The notes under the pieces are model-generated. The model was given only the letters and a program-made list of their open reading frames with translations. It did not search any database and was not told the origin of the DNA. From positions 124,001-188,000 of the forward strand of contig JACRPY010000006.1 of assembly GCA_016222945.1 (NCBI GenBank): a DNA stretch of 64,000 nucleotides. Direction: 5' to 3'. Below, in pieces: positions 26,649-37,443 of the stretch. The position numbers and the translations under genes were made by a program. Position 1 is the stretch's first letter. The number at the start of each line of letters is the position of its first letter. The stretch is from Methanobacterium sp. GTDB lineage: Archaea; Methanobacteriota; Methanobacteria; Methanobacteriales; Methanobacteriaceae.

Positions 26649-26767
26649 ATTAGCTCATTTTGAGATTGAAATGATATGATTGCAGGAGATGTTGAATCTG
26701 TATTTGTGTTTAATCAGATCAAATTGAGCTTTATTTAATAAATTTATGATATTTAATTGATGATTTC

Positions 26768-26853
26768 ACTCATAAACTTGAGCAACCATTTATAAGTAAT
26801 CACTCATAAAGTTGAGTAACTATTTATATAAGGTTACTCATAAAGTTGAGTAA
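26768..26853. repeat. Three 34-bp direct repeats with ACTCA-N6-TGAGY dyads (operator-like)
   Basis: Copies of ACTCATAAAGTTGAGTAA start at 26802 and 26836, with a slightly diverged copy (ACTCATAAACTTGAGCAA) at 26768. Starts are exactly 34 bases apart. Each core is an inverted repeat (ACTCA and TGAGT around six bases). The parts between cores include TTTATAAG and TTTATATAAGG, which look like TATA boxes for the AAA+ ATPase gene starting at 26863. The arrangement suggests that a dimeric regulator, perhaps the ATPase itself, controls this promoter. Confidence 0.6.
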
Positions 26854-26862
26854 GGCGATAAT

Positions 26863-28314
26863 ATGAAACCAAACACAGATGACCTTTTAGATTACATCCT
26901 GGCAAGACTAAGGGAAGGACCCAGATTAGCTCAAGACCAAATTCAAAGAAATGGAAAGAAATTCAGACATAGAAACGCTTTTTTTAAACTTAAAAAGCAC
27001 ACTGATAACTTTTTAGATAATTCCAACGAAAACAGATTTATAATTATGCCCGGTTTAAGAGGCGTTGGAAAAACCACACTACTTTTCCAAATATATGACT
27101 ATTTAACAAATGAAAAAGGTATTGCACAGGATAGAGTCCTTTATATTTCTGCAGATCATCTGAGCGAATACTTAGACGGTAAAATAATCGATGCAGCAGA
27201 TGTTTTTATTGGTGAAGTCCATCAAAAAACCCCAGTAACCTTAGATGAAGAGATATTTATCCTTATAGACGAATCTCAGCATGATAAAGAATGGTCAAAT
27301 GCAGGTAAAATATTATATGACCAGAGTAAAAAGATTTTCATGATATTTACCGGCTCTTCAGCATTGAGTTTGGAATCAAACGTTGAAGCAGTCAGAAGAT
27401 CAAAAAAAGAGTCAATATTTCCCCTGAATTTTTCAGAATACTTGCTTTTAAAACATGATATTTATGCACCCAAAGGAACATCAGCAAGCATTAGAAAGTT
27501 AATTTTCATGGGAGACATAGAGGATGCCTCTAAAAAAGAAAATGAGCTAATGAAGAAAATGCTAAAACTGGAGCGGCCCATTGAAAAGGAATGGGAAAAT
27601 TATTTACATTGTGGAGGCTTCCCCTTTGGAATTCACTTAAATGATTATGATATCCATGAAAAAACCTTTAATATGCTGGATCGCGTGGTTGAAAAGGATG
27701 TATCTCTTATCCGGTCTTTTAGATCAGAAACTCAAAGCTCAATTTTTAGAATACTTATGTTTTTAGCCCTTCAAAAAGCAGGTGAAACATCTGAAGGTAA
27801 ATTAGCAAATGATATAGGAATTTCTTCAGCTCTCGTAAAAGATATACTAAGTATCCTTGAAAAAACTCATCTGATATTCCATATCAAACCATATTCTGGA
27901 AGTGCTAGAACATCCGTAAGAAAGGCATGGAAGTATTATTTTTTATCTCCATCCATAAAAACAAGTATAAATTTCGAACTGGGTAAATATAACCCTAAAA
28001 AGAGGGAATTTTTGGGTGAACTTGCAGAAAACATGGTGGCGTCCTATTTTTTCAGACTCAAAGAAACTATTAATATGCCGCATGGAATATTTTATGCTGC
28101 AGAAAAGGAAGGTGTTGATTTTCTATTAAGTGATATAACTGGTGAAATCATACCTGTTGAAGTGGGAGTTGGAAATAAAGATAAAAGGCAAATAAATAAA
28201 GCAATTAATAAATATAATTCGGAATACGGCATAGTGGTGTCTAATAAAACAAAAAGGATTACACTTGAAGATGATGTGATTCATGTTCCACTAACCACAT
28301 TTTCATTTTTATAG
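26863..28314 (+). CDS. AAA+ ATPase with C-terminal DUF4143-type domain, inserted in the cas locus
   Basis: This 483-residue protein has an AAA+ ATPase domain (Walker A PGLRGVGKTT near residue 65, Walker B FILIDESQ near 140, sensor FTGSSALSLES). A winged-helix region lies around residues 305-335, and the C-terminal DUF4143-like part contains GVDFLLSD and IPVEVGVG, reminiscent of a PD-(D/E)XK nuclease fold. Such ATPases are common in archaea and mostly uncharacterised. Cas4 starts nine bases after its stop, so it leads the adaptation operon. It may be a regulator, a defence component or a chance insertion. Confidence 0.8.
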   Translation: MKPNTDDLLDYILARLREGPRLAQDQIQRNGKKFRHRNAFFKLKKHTDNFLDNSNENRFIIMPGLRGVGKTTLLFQIYDYLTNEKGIAQDRVLYISADHLSEYLDGKIIDAADVFIGEVHQKTPVTLDEEIFILIDESQHDKEWSNAGKILYDQSKKIFMIFTGSSALSLESNVEAVRRSKKESIFPLNFSEYLLLKHDIYAPKGTSASIRKLIFMGDIEDASKKENELMKKMLKLERPIEKEWENYLHCGGFPFGIHLNDYDIHEKTFNMLDRVVEKDVSLIRSFRSETQSSIFRILMFLALQKAGETSEGKLANDIGISSALVKDILSILEKTHLIFHIKPYSGSARTSVRKAWKYYFLSPSIKTSINFELGKYNPKKREFLGELAENMVASYFFRLKETINMPHGIFYAAEKEGVDFLLSDITGEIIPVEVGVGNKDKRQINKAINKYNSEYGIVVSNKTKRITLEDDVIHVPLTTFSFL

Positions 28315-28323
28315 TTGGTTAAA

Positions 28324-28839
28324 ATGCTTTCAGACTCCGAAAAAGAACTAAGAATCATTGGAACTCAAATCAATTACTATTTCATCTGCAAGACTAAACT
28401 ATGGCTTTTTTCTCATCATATCCAGATGGAACAGGAATCTGAACTCGTATCTCTTGGAAAATTACTGCATCAAAAAAGTTACAAGGATGAAAAGGAGTAT
28501 ACAATTGATAATTTAATCAGTGTTGATTTTATTAAAAAAAGGGATTGTCTGGAGCTTCATGAAGTTAAAAAGAGTAATAAAATGGAAAAATCTCATGAAT
28601 ACCAGCTTCTCTATTACATGTATTATTTAAAAGATAAAAAAGGTATTGAGAATATCAAAGGCATAATTAATTACCCTAAGATGAGAAAAAAAGTTACCAT
28701 AGATTTAGATGAATCTAAAGAAATGGAATTAATGGATATAATTAAAGACATTGGTAATGTTATTAATAATGAGGCTCCAAAACCTGTGAAAATGAAGATT
28801 TGTAAGAAATGTGCATATTATGAGTTCTGTTGGATATGA
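28324..28839 (+). CDS. cas4: CRISPR-associated exonuclease Cas4
   Basis: Cas4 trims prespacers and sets PAM and orientation during adaptation. The 171-residue RecB-fold protein has an N-terminal Cys in YYFICKTKLWLF, the nuclease motif LHEVKKS (motif III), and a C-terminal CKKCAYYEFC cluster, so four cysteines could hold an iron-sulfur cluster. I choose ATG 28324; an in-frame TTG three codons upstream is closer to the ATPase stop. The gene is followed by cas1 and cas2. Confidence 0.9.
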   Translation: MLSDSEKELRIIGTQINYYFICKTKLWLFSHHIQMEQESELVSLGKLLHQKSYKDEKEYTIDNLISVDFIKKRDCLELHEVKKSNKMEKSHEYQLLYYMYYLKDKKGIENIKGIINYPKMRKKVTIDLDESKEMELMDIIKDIGNVINNEAPKPVKMKICKKCAYYEFCWI

Positions 28840-28873
28840 ATTTTCATTAAATGAATTATTAGGCGGATAAACT

Positions 28874-29839
28874 ATGAAAAAGAACTACTATTTACTGTCT
28901 GATGGACTACTTAAAAGAAGGGAAAACACAGTATATTTTGTGAATAAAGACGGTAAAAAACCAATTCCAATAAATAAAATTTATTCTATTTATGCATATG
29001 GATCATTAACATTCTCATCACAGGCTATTCACCTTCTTGCAAAGGAAGGAATACCAGTTCACTTCTTTAATTATTATGGATATTATGACGGTAGTTTTTA
29101 TCCAAGAGAAAAGCTATTATCGGGAGATTTAATTATAAAACAGGCAGAACACTACTTAAACCATGAAAAAAGGATTATTATAGCTAAAAAGTTCGTAGAA
29201 GGTGCTTCCAAAAATATGGAAAAAGTTCTTAAATATTACAGCCTTGAAAACAAAATAAGCACTATATTACTGGATTTAACTGGATGTAACATGATAACAG
29301 AAGTTATGAATGTTGAAGGGAGGATACGTGCCAATTATTACCAAAAAATGAATGAAATTCTCCCAGAAAACTTTAAAATGGAGAAGAGAGTTAAAAGACC
29401 TCCAGAAAACATGATAAACGCCCTTATAAGCTTTGGGAACTCTATGGTTTATTCAACAGTTCTATCAGAAATTTATAATACTCAGCTTAACCCTACAATT
29501 TCTTATCTTCATGAGCCATCAGAGCGGAGATTTTCCCTTGCTTTGGATTTAAGCGAAATATTCAAGCCCATACTTGTGGATCGGCTGATTTTCTATCTTG
29601 TAAACAAGAGAATGTTAAGTGAAGATGATTTTGAAAAAAATTTGAATTACTGCCTCTTAAATGATAAAGGAAGAAAAAAATTCATTAAAGAATATGATGA
29701 ACGGCTCAAAAAGACTATTAAACACAGGGAACTTAACAGGAAGGTTTCTTACAAGAGACTCATAAGGCTGGAGGCTTATAAGCTTATAAAACATCTTCTT
29801 GACTCTAAGGAGTATACTCCATTTGTTATGTGGTGGTAA
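28874..29839 (+). CDS. cas1: CRISPR-associated endonuclease Cas1
   Basis: Cas1 is the integrase of new spacers. The 321-residue length is typical. The metal-binding residues are Glu149 (NVEGRIR), His213 (YLHEPSERRFSL) and Glu228 (ALDLSEIFKP). The N-terminal beta-sandwich starts YLLSDGLLKRREN. The C-terminal end MWW is unusual for the alpha domain but intact. Cas1 ends 25 bases before the ATG of cas2. Confidence 0.94.
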   Translation: MKKNYYLLSDGLLKRRENTVYFVNKDGKKPIPINKIYSIYAYGSLTFSSQAIHLLAKEGIPVHFFNYYGYYDGSFYPREKLLSGDLIIKQAEHYLNHEKRIIIAKKFVEGASKNMEKVLKYYSLENKISTILLDLTGCNMITEVMNVEGRIRANYYQKMNEILPENFKMEKRVKRPPENMINALISFGNSMVYSTVLSEIYNTQLNPTISYLHEPSERRFSLALDLSEIFKPILVDRLIFYLVNKRMLSEDDFEKNLNYCLLNDKGRKKFIKEYDERLKKTIKHRELNRKVSYKRLIRLEAYKLIKHLLDSKEYTPFVMWW

Positions 29840-29864
29840 AAATAGTTTTTTGGAAAGTGGGTTT

Positions 29865-30128
29865 ATGTATGTGATAATTGTATATGACATTAAAGTTGAA
29901 CGTGTTAATAAAGTCAAAGGATTCCTCAGAAAACATCTTTACTGGATACAAAATTCTGTTTTTGAAGGAGAAGTCACTAAAAGCGAGATGGAACAAATAA
30001 AAAGTGGTTTATTAAATATTATAGAAAAAGATGAAGATTCTGTGATAATATACAGGTTTAGAACCTCTGACGCTTTTAACAGGAAGGTTTTAGGTGTTGA
30101 GAAGGCACCAATAAATGGTATTCTTTAA
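29865..30128 (+). CDS. cas2: CRISPR-associated protein Cas2
   Basis: Cas2 is the ferredoxin-fold partner of Cas1. I use ATG 29865 (MYVIIVYDIKVERVNKVKGFLRKHL), whose first strand ends with the conserved Asp in VYDI. Its 87 residues match the family. An ORF extension upstream overlapping cas1 is in a different register and is not protein-like. GAAAGTGGG lies upstream as a ribosome binding site. The leader of the CRISPR array begins at the next base after the stop. Confidence 0.92.
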   Translation: MYVIIVYDIKVERVNKVKGFLRKHLYWIQNSVFEGEVTKSEMEQIKSGLLNIIEKDEDSVIIYRFRTSDAFNRKVLGVEKAPINGIL

Positions 30129-30482
30129 TATTTAAGTTTTTACTATATTTAATTATATTTCAACTATTTTTTTCACTTTTTAAAGGCCATAAACCCCATC
30201 GTTTATCACATAACTTTTTAACTCCAGATTAAAATTACTTTAAGTTACTTTATTCTCAAATCGTTTTAAAAACAGTAATACATTCCTATTTTAATTTTAC
30301 CTTGTCATTTTATTTTTAAATAAACAAAAAAGTTATTTTATATTTTAATTTCTCTAAAAACACATGATTTTAAAGTCGTTGATCCATATAAAAGAATCTG
30401 GGAATTGGACATCGACAAATATAAGTGTTTGAGGGGCCAAAGGATATTATGTATTTGGGGAAATGGGGCAAATTTCCGCCCT
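30129..30482 (+). promoter_or_regulatory. CRISPR leader
   Basis: The 354 bases between cas2 and the first repeat are AT-rich and noncoding, as expected for a leader. CATATAAAAG at 30385-30394 and ACAAATATAAG around 30415 are TATA candidates for array transcription. GGAAAT (30459-30464) and ATTTCC (30472-30477) can pair just before the first repeat. The last 40 bases are G-rich, unlike the rest. Placement next to cas1-cas2 and at the end with the better-conserved repeats supports left-to-right transcription. Confidence 0.7.
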
Positions 30483-33271
<2,789 letters not shown>

Positions 33272-33393
33272 TCTTAGAGTTTAAATTTAGTATAGAATGA
33301 TTAGTTTATTCGAAATTTGGATACGATTATTTGTTTAGTTAAGTTCAAAGTAGTAACACGAAAGTATAAATTACTTAACAAAAGGTGATAAAT

Positions 33394-33657
33394 ATGGCTA
33401 TGAAACTCTATGATTTTGTGGAAAAAGTGACTGAAATTGAAAATGCAACAATATATGTGGAACATTACACTAACGAAGAAGATTCTGATGGAACAGAAAT
33501 TCACAGGGTTGAAATGAATGTGGAAGATACTGACACTGAAATTATAACAGCATCATATATCATTGAAGCAGAATCCAAATTAGCCCTGGACCAACAAGTG
33601 AAATTCACCCTTGGTGGGTATTTCAATAAAATTGATGTTGTAAACAAATTGTATTAA
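33394..33657 (+). CDS. hypothetical protein, 87 residues, acidic
   Basis: I do not recognise this family. ATG 33394 follows AAAGGTGAT, a strong ribosome binding site; an in-frame GTG within that site is not used. The protein is small and acidic (for example HYTNEEDSDGTEIH and VEMNVEDTDTEI). It has no membrane segment or signal peptide and shows alternating beta-strand-like stretches. TATA-like AAAGTATAAATTA lies about 30 bases upstream. It is the first gene after the CRISPR array; no functional link is shown. Confidence 0.6.
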   Translation: MAMKLYDFVEKVTEIENATIYVEHYTNEEDSDGTEIHRVEMNVEDTDTEIITASYIIEAESKLALDQQVKFTLGGYFNKIDVVNKLY

Positions 33658-33722
33658 TAAGTTTTTTAAGGATATATAAAATGAGATATATTATTTAAAA
33701 AAAAATAAGATAATTTCGGAAC

Positions 33723-33762
33723 CTAAAACTCATTCAACACAACTTATAGTAGCATTCTGCTC
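33723..33762 (-). pseudogene. decayed fragment matching the 3' end of the RNase III gene
   Basis: Forty bases align with 40755-40793, the last codons of rnc: shared blocks are CTAAAACTCA, TCAA and AGCATTYTGCTC with about four fifths of positions matching. Reading frame is lost. Same strand as the intact gene. It pairs with the fragment at 34515-34591 and marks a second, broken rnc copy. Confidence 0.55.
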
Positions 33763-33772
33763 TAGATAATCT

Positions 33773-34417
33773 TTATTTTTCTTCAAGTCTTCTGATGGCA
33801 TCATCAAAAAGAATCATTGATTTTTCCAAAATCAGGTTAACAGAATAATTACAGGTGCTACGCAGGTTGATGATGTTACGGGCCTTACCTCCGGATTCAA
33901 TGAGTACAAGGGGGTAACTTCGACAGACTTGTGGTCTTGAATGGTATATTCCACATTTATTTGTCTCAGGGTCGATGAATTTGCATGGCTGAATATCTTT
34001 AAGCTCAAAATGTTCAGGGAAAAGTTTGTTAGGTATGATTCCCTTTTTTAACTCTGGATTGAAATTTAGAAGAAGGTTCAATTCATCTTTATGTATAAAT
34101 ATAGATTCTGATTCTCTGCAGCATCTTCCGCAAATAGTGCACCATTCTTGATGTTCCTTGGCAATTTCATAGTTTGATGGGCCGCCTAATGCATCTAAGC
34201 TAAGGATGTCAGCAAGTTCTATTATTTCTTTAAGGTCCCCTTTAGTAACTCCCAATTTCTTATATTTTTTAACAGATCTTTTCTTTTTCAATCTTTTAAA
34301 GACTGCCTTCTCCAGGAGTTCAACCTCCTTAGAAGAATTTTCTCCTTCCTCTGATTCTAAAGCTTTTTCTCTGAGGTTTTTAAACAGTTCTTTGTCTATT
34401 AGAATATCTCTTAACAT
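33773..34417 (-). CDS. YkgJ-family cysteine-cluster protein
   Basis: This 214-residue protein has the CxxCGRCC cluster of the YkgJ family (CTICGRCC, residues ~93-100). Downstream CKF, NKCGIYHSRPQVCRSYP and a final C add ligands, so a zinc or iron-sulfur site is likely. Residues 20-80 are strongly charged and predicted helical. Function of the family is not settled. It lies on the minus strand between two fragments of a broken RNase III gene, so it or the region has been rearranged. The ATG is at 34417. Confidence 0.78.
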   Translation of the reverse strand: MLRDILIDKELFKNLREKALESEEGENSSKEVELLEKAVFKRLKKKRSVKKYKKLGVTKGDLKEIIELADILSLDALGGPSNYEIAKEHQEWCTICGRCCRESESIFIHKDELNLLLNFNPELKKGIIPNKLFPEHFELKDIQPCKFIDPETNKCGIYHSRPQVCRSYPLVLIESGGKARNIINLRSTCNYSVNLILEKSMILFDDAIRRLEEK

Positions 34418-34514
34418 TTATGGCACTCACTTCGTTGATTGGTTGTAAATTTACTAATATTGCAATAAGAAACATTGGTCTTGTAGTGGATAAATTAGTT
34501 TTGATGATTTAAAT

Positions 34515-34591
34515 AATTAATTCATAAGTCAGATCCAGACAGTCTTGATCACATAATTGTTTTAATTCAGATTTATAATCCTAAAAAAACA
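34515..34591 (-). pseudogene. decayed internal fragment of an RNase III gene
   Basis: Bases 34542-34590 match 40921-40969 within the intact rnc with only about three differences; the identical core includes ATTGTTTTAATTCAG and GATTTATAATC. In rnc this stretch encodes YDYKSELKQLCDQN, the start of the double-stranded RNA-binding domain. Weaker similarity extends to 34515. Together with 33723-33762 it represents a second copy separated by the YkgJ gene. Confidence 0.65.
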
Positions 34592-34672
34592 GTAAGCTGT
34601 AATTAAAATTGATAAAATTAAATATGAAGTTTGAAAAATTGATTAATAATATGGAGGATGATAATAGTTTCA

Positions 34673-34810
34673 TCACCCAAATCTTTTTTTAAGCTGGAGG
34701 ATTATGGCTTGCATGTCCTCTTTACTCATATTGCACAAAGCATCTTCCATTTCATCCCACAGCATACCTTTGAAGTTTTCAACAAAATGTTCTACTTTTT
34801 TTTCATCCAT
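34673..34810 (-). CDS. small acidic protein, 45 residues
   Basis: This short gene reads MDEKKVEHFVENFKGM at the start and ends KKRFG. It is preceded by a TAGGGGG ribosome binding site and an AT run (TATATATATATA at 34831-34842). The product looks like one or two amphipathic helices. Its upstream region holds one of the three copies of the motif described at 34851-34873. No family is recognised. Confidence is moderate because of its size. Confidence 0.55.
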   Translation of the reverse strand: MDEKKVEHFVENFKGMLWDEMEDALCNMSKEDMQAIILQLKKRFG

Positions 34811-34850
34811 TTAATGTCCCCCTAAATTTTTTATATATATATAGTTAATT

Positions 34851-34873
34851 CACCTTATTACACTTTAATACAT
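34851..34873 (-). promoter_or_regulatory. Shared motif TGTATYAAARTGTAATWRGG, site A
   Basis: On the minus strand this reads TGTATTAAAGTGTAATAAGG followed by TG, upstream of the small gene at 34673-34810. Near-identical sites occur at 35016-35038 (plus) and 37754-37776 (minus). Each lies ahead of a small gene. TGTA is repeated ten bases apart within the motif, as in some operator half-sites. Confidence 0.5.
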
Positions 34874-35015
34874 ACTAACTAATAAATTTTTCTCGAAAAA
34901 GTCATTAAAAAAAATCCCTAAGTAGATTTTTACTTGGAACCGCCTGCATATTCATTCATTGGGCTATAATCTGATTTTTTATTTATTAAGGAGTTACATA
35001 AATTATTTAAATAAT

Positions 35016-35038
35016 GGTGTATTAAAATGTAATAGGGC
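35016..35038 (+). promoter_or_regulatory. Shared motif TGTATYAAARTGTAATWRGG, site B
   Basis: The plus strand reads TGTATTAAAATGTAATAGGG, 77 bases before the Met/His-rich gene at 35115. It matches sites A and C at 18 or more of 20 positions when degenerate bases are allowed. Confidence 0.5.
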
Positions 35039-35114
35039 TAATTAGAATGATCCAACAAAGAATTAATTTTAAATTAAGTATATAATTCGGCCCCAAAAAA
35101 GATGGGTGATAGAT

Positions 35115-35336
35115 ATGCATGGAGAAGGCAAACATATGGGAATGCATGGAGAAAGCAGCCACATGGGAATGAAGAAAGATTGGATGATGAAAAAATGGAT
35201 AATGAAGATGATGACTGAAGATGAAATGAAGATGATGGCAGTCAAAAAATTAGACATGAAAATATCAGAATTAGAACAGAAATTGGAATACAAAAAATGG
35301 TTACGAGATACGTTAAAAAGTAAAATTCAACAATAA
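35115..35336 (+). CDS. Met/His-rich 73-residue protein, possible copper-binding peptide
   Basis: I count 14 methionines and four histidines in the first 48 residues, in repeated MGMHGE/HMGM-like units, followed by DWMMKKWIMKMM and a charged helical C-terminus (KISELEQKLEYKKWLRDTL). Met/His clusters of this type bind Cu(I) or other soft metals in known proteins. The ATG at 35115 follows GGGTGAT. There is no signal peptide, so it is probably cytoplasmic. It is followed after 75 bases by a cupredoxin gene, which supports a copper-related role. Function is inferred. Confidence 0.6.
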   Translation: MHGEGKHMGMHGESSHMGMKKDWMMKKWIMKMMTEDEMKMMAVKKLDMKISELEQKLEYKKWLRDTLKSKIQQ

Positions 35337-35411
35337 AATGAGAAAATCATAATAAAAGGAATTAGAGGTTATCTCTCATGTGGATAATCAATTACTAAGG
35401 AGTTGGTATAA

Positions 35412-35813
35412 TTGTTGGAAAATAAATATTTATTTTTGGCTATTTTAGGGATTATGGGCGTGGTTGCAGTTTCTGGGTGTACTTCACAGACCACCACCAG
35501 TGCAAATACTGTTACCATACAAAATATGGCTTTCAATCCAGCTACACTTAATGTTCAAGTTGGTACAACTGTTACCTGGACAAACAAAGATTCTGCAACT
35601 CATCGTGTAGTGAGTGATACAGGATTATTTAATAGTGGCGATTTAACTACTGGGATGAGTTATAACTACACTTTCAATCAAACTGGATCCTTTTCATATC
35701 ACTGCTCAATACATCCATCCATGACTGGAACCGTTGTAGTTTCAACTAATGATCCATCAAACAGCAACACTTCAACAAATACTAATTCCGGCGGATCTGG
35801 ACCAAAATATTAA
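35412..35813 (+). CDS. cupredoxin (plastocyanin-like) lipoprotein
   Basis: The 133-residue precursor has a lipoprotein signal with a SGC lipobox at Cys23. The mature domain is a type 1 copper fold: VTIQNMAFNPATLNVQVGTTVTW is typical, and the ligands are His64, Cys98, His101 and Met104 (SYHCSIHPSM). A Ser/Thr/Asn-rich tail follows. It would act outside the membrane as an electron carrier or copper-binding protein. The start is TTG at 35412 with AAGGAG upstream. Blue copper proteins are unusual in methanogens, so transfer is possible. Confidence 0.88.
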   Translation: MLENKYLFLAILGIMGVVAVSGCTSQTTTSANTVTIQNMAFNPATLNVQVGTTVTWTNKDSATHRVVSDTGLFNSGDLTTGMSYNYTFNQTGSFSYHCSIHPSMTGTVVVSTNDPSNSNTSTNTNSGGSGPKY

Positions 35814-36033
35814 ATAAACACTCTCAAATAAATAGAATTTTTTAGGAGCGGAAACAAATCACTATGAGTTTTTATTTCGCTCCATTAATTTTTACTTTTA
35901 ATTATATAAAATGATGAAAAAAGAAGAATGTAATTAAATTCTCTGAAATAAAAAAAAACCATATTATGATGGTATCTTTTGTTCTAATTTGATTAATGAT
36001 TTAATGGCATAAATTAATGTGTCTATTCCATCA

Positions 36034-36933
36034 TCAGGCAAATTTATCAAAATATTCCTCTTCTTTGTATTCGTTTTGGATTAAAGGCTTCATAGCTTCT
36101 ATCATACTTCCCATGATCAAAAATAAATTTTCATCTTTATCTTTCAATGCGTTAACCAATGATCGTTCTACACTTTTTCGTGAGCTGATGTCTATTAAAA
36201 TTGAGATAGCACCTAAATATGTGCCATCTGCTTTAAATAGGGGATTCGTGGATACTAAAACGTGCGAAAATACACCTTGTTTGTTCAGCAATTTTAATTC
36301 ATAAGTTTGGCCCGTCAATTTCTCAGTTTTATTCAAATAATAATTTATTAGCTCTTCACCCCTTCTGTCTGTAAAATTAGATATGTCCTTTTTAAGCATT
36401 TCAGACACGGTGTAGCCTAACATTTTAGCTATAGATTGGTTAACGTAGGTTAATTTATTATTTGAGTTCATTAAAAAAACGCCTGATTGGGCTTTTTCTA
36501 CTATTAACCTATATTTCTCTTCACTTTCTCTTAATTTTCTTTCTATGTTTTTGCGTTCTATTGCATATTTAATGGATTTGGCCAATAACTGACTCTCAAT
36601 CTGCCCCTTAACAAGATAATCCTGGGCACCTTCTGCAACAGCGTTGATAGCTAATTCTTCATCAGTAAGACCTGTGAGTATGATTATGGGCATGTTGGGA
36701 GCATTTTGGTTCATTTTAATGAAAGTATCAATCCCATGACTATCAGGGAGGTTAAGATCGAGGAGTAAGATATCTATATCCTCTTTAACGAGAATTTTCA
36801 ACCCATCACTTAGATTACCAACATTTAATAGATTAAAATGAATACCAACAGCGTCTTTTAACATCTCTCGGATTATAATAACATCTCCTGGATTATCTTC
36901 GATAATCAGGACATTTGTTATATTTTCACGCAT
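36034..36933 (-). CDS. response regulator with receiver and PAS domains
   Basis: The 299-residue protein has a CheY-like receiver (residues ~5-120; phosphoacceptor Asp in LLLDLNLPDSHG, Thr in ILTGLTDEE, Lys in YLVKGQ). A PAS domain follows at ~150-265 (LIVEKAQSGVFLMNSNNKLTYVNQS). There is no DNA-binding or kinase domain, so output is likely protein-protein. The ATG at 36933 follows CGGTGA, which also contains the stop of the preceding gene (36939). Operon with 36939-37382. Confidence 0.85.
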   Translation of the reverse strand: MRENITNVLIIEDNPGDVIIIREMLKDAVGIHFNLLNVGNLSDGLKILVKEDIDILLLDLNLPDSHGIDTFIKMNQNAPNMPIIILTGLTDEELAINAVAEGAQDYLVKGQIESQLLAKSIKYAIERKNIERKLRESEEKYRLIVEKAQSGVFLMNSNNKLTYVNQSIAKMLGYTVSEMLKKDISNFTDRRGEELINYYLNKTEKLTGQTYELKLLNKQGVFSHVLVSTNPLFKADGTYLGAISILIDISSRKSVERSLVNALKDKDENLFLIMGSMIEAMKPLIQNEYKEEEYFDKFA

Positions 36934-36938
36934 ACGAT

Positions 36939-37382
36939 TCACCGTGGAGGTAGTTTTACAATATTGAGCCAAAAGTCTTCAATATTACTAATTACTTTAA
37001 TGAAATGGTCAAAATCAAATGGTTTAGTAATATAACAATTAGCATTATGTTTATAAGTCTCAATAATATCTTCTTCAGCTGTAGATGTGGTTAAAATTAT
37101 TACTGGAATGCATTTAAGGCTTTTATCTTCTTTAATTTCTTTTAAAACTTCTCTTCCATCCTTTCTAGGCAAATTTAAATCTAGTAGTACTATATCTGGA
37201 CGAGAGGCCTGAGAATATTCGCCTTCCCTTCGAAGCATTTTCATGGCTTTTTCGCCGTCTAGTGCCACCTGCATCTTGTTATCGATCTTAGCATCTTTGA
37301 AAACTTCTTCAATTAAACGAATGTCGCCAAGATTGTCTTCTATTAATAATATTTCAATAGGGTTTGCCGAGTCCGGCCGCAT
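36939..37382 (-). CDS. single-domain response regulator (Rcp1-like)
   Basis: This 147-residue receiver-only protein has the acidic pocket (IEDNLGD), phosphoacceptor Asp in VLLDLNLPRKDG, Thr in ILTTST and Lys in YITKPFD. The family is typical of partners of phytochrome-like PAS kinases. It lies upstream in the operon with the receiver-PAS protein, and the large PAS histidine kinase at 38057-40531 is a likely phosphodonor. Confidence 0.88.
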   Translation of the reverse strand: MRPDSANPIEILLIEDNLGDIRLIEEVFKDAKIDNKMQVALDGEKAMKMLRREGEYSQASRPDIVLLDLNLPRKDGREVLKEIKEDKSLKCIPVIILTTSTAEEDIIETYKHNANCYITKPFDFDHFIKVISNIEDFWLNIVKLPPR

Positions 37383-37443
37383 ATTATCAAATCCTTACTG
37401 ATATTCTTTAGCACTATTCATAAAATGGAATTAATTGGAGTTA

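Larger units (their letters stand above)
34811..35114. other. Divergent intergenic region between two small genes
   Basis: These 304 bases separate the minus-strand 45-residue gene from the plus-strand Met/His-rich gene. The region contains site A (34851-34873, minus) and site B (35016-35038, plus) of a shared motif, and an AT-rich TATATATATATA stretch. The A and B copies face outward, each toward its gene, as expected of a divergent control region. Nothing else was recognised. Confidence 0.5.
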
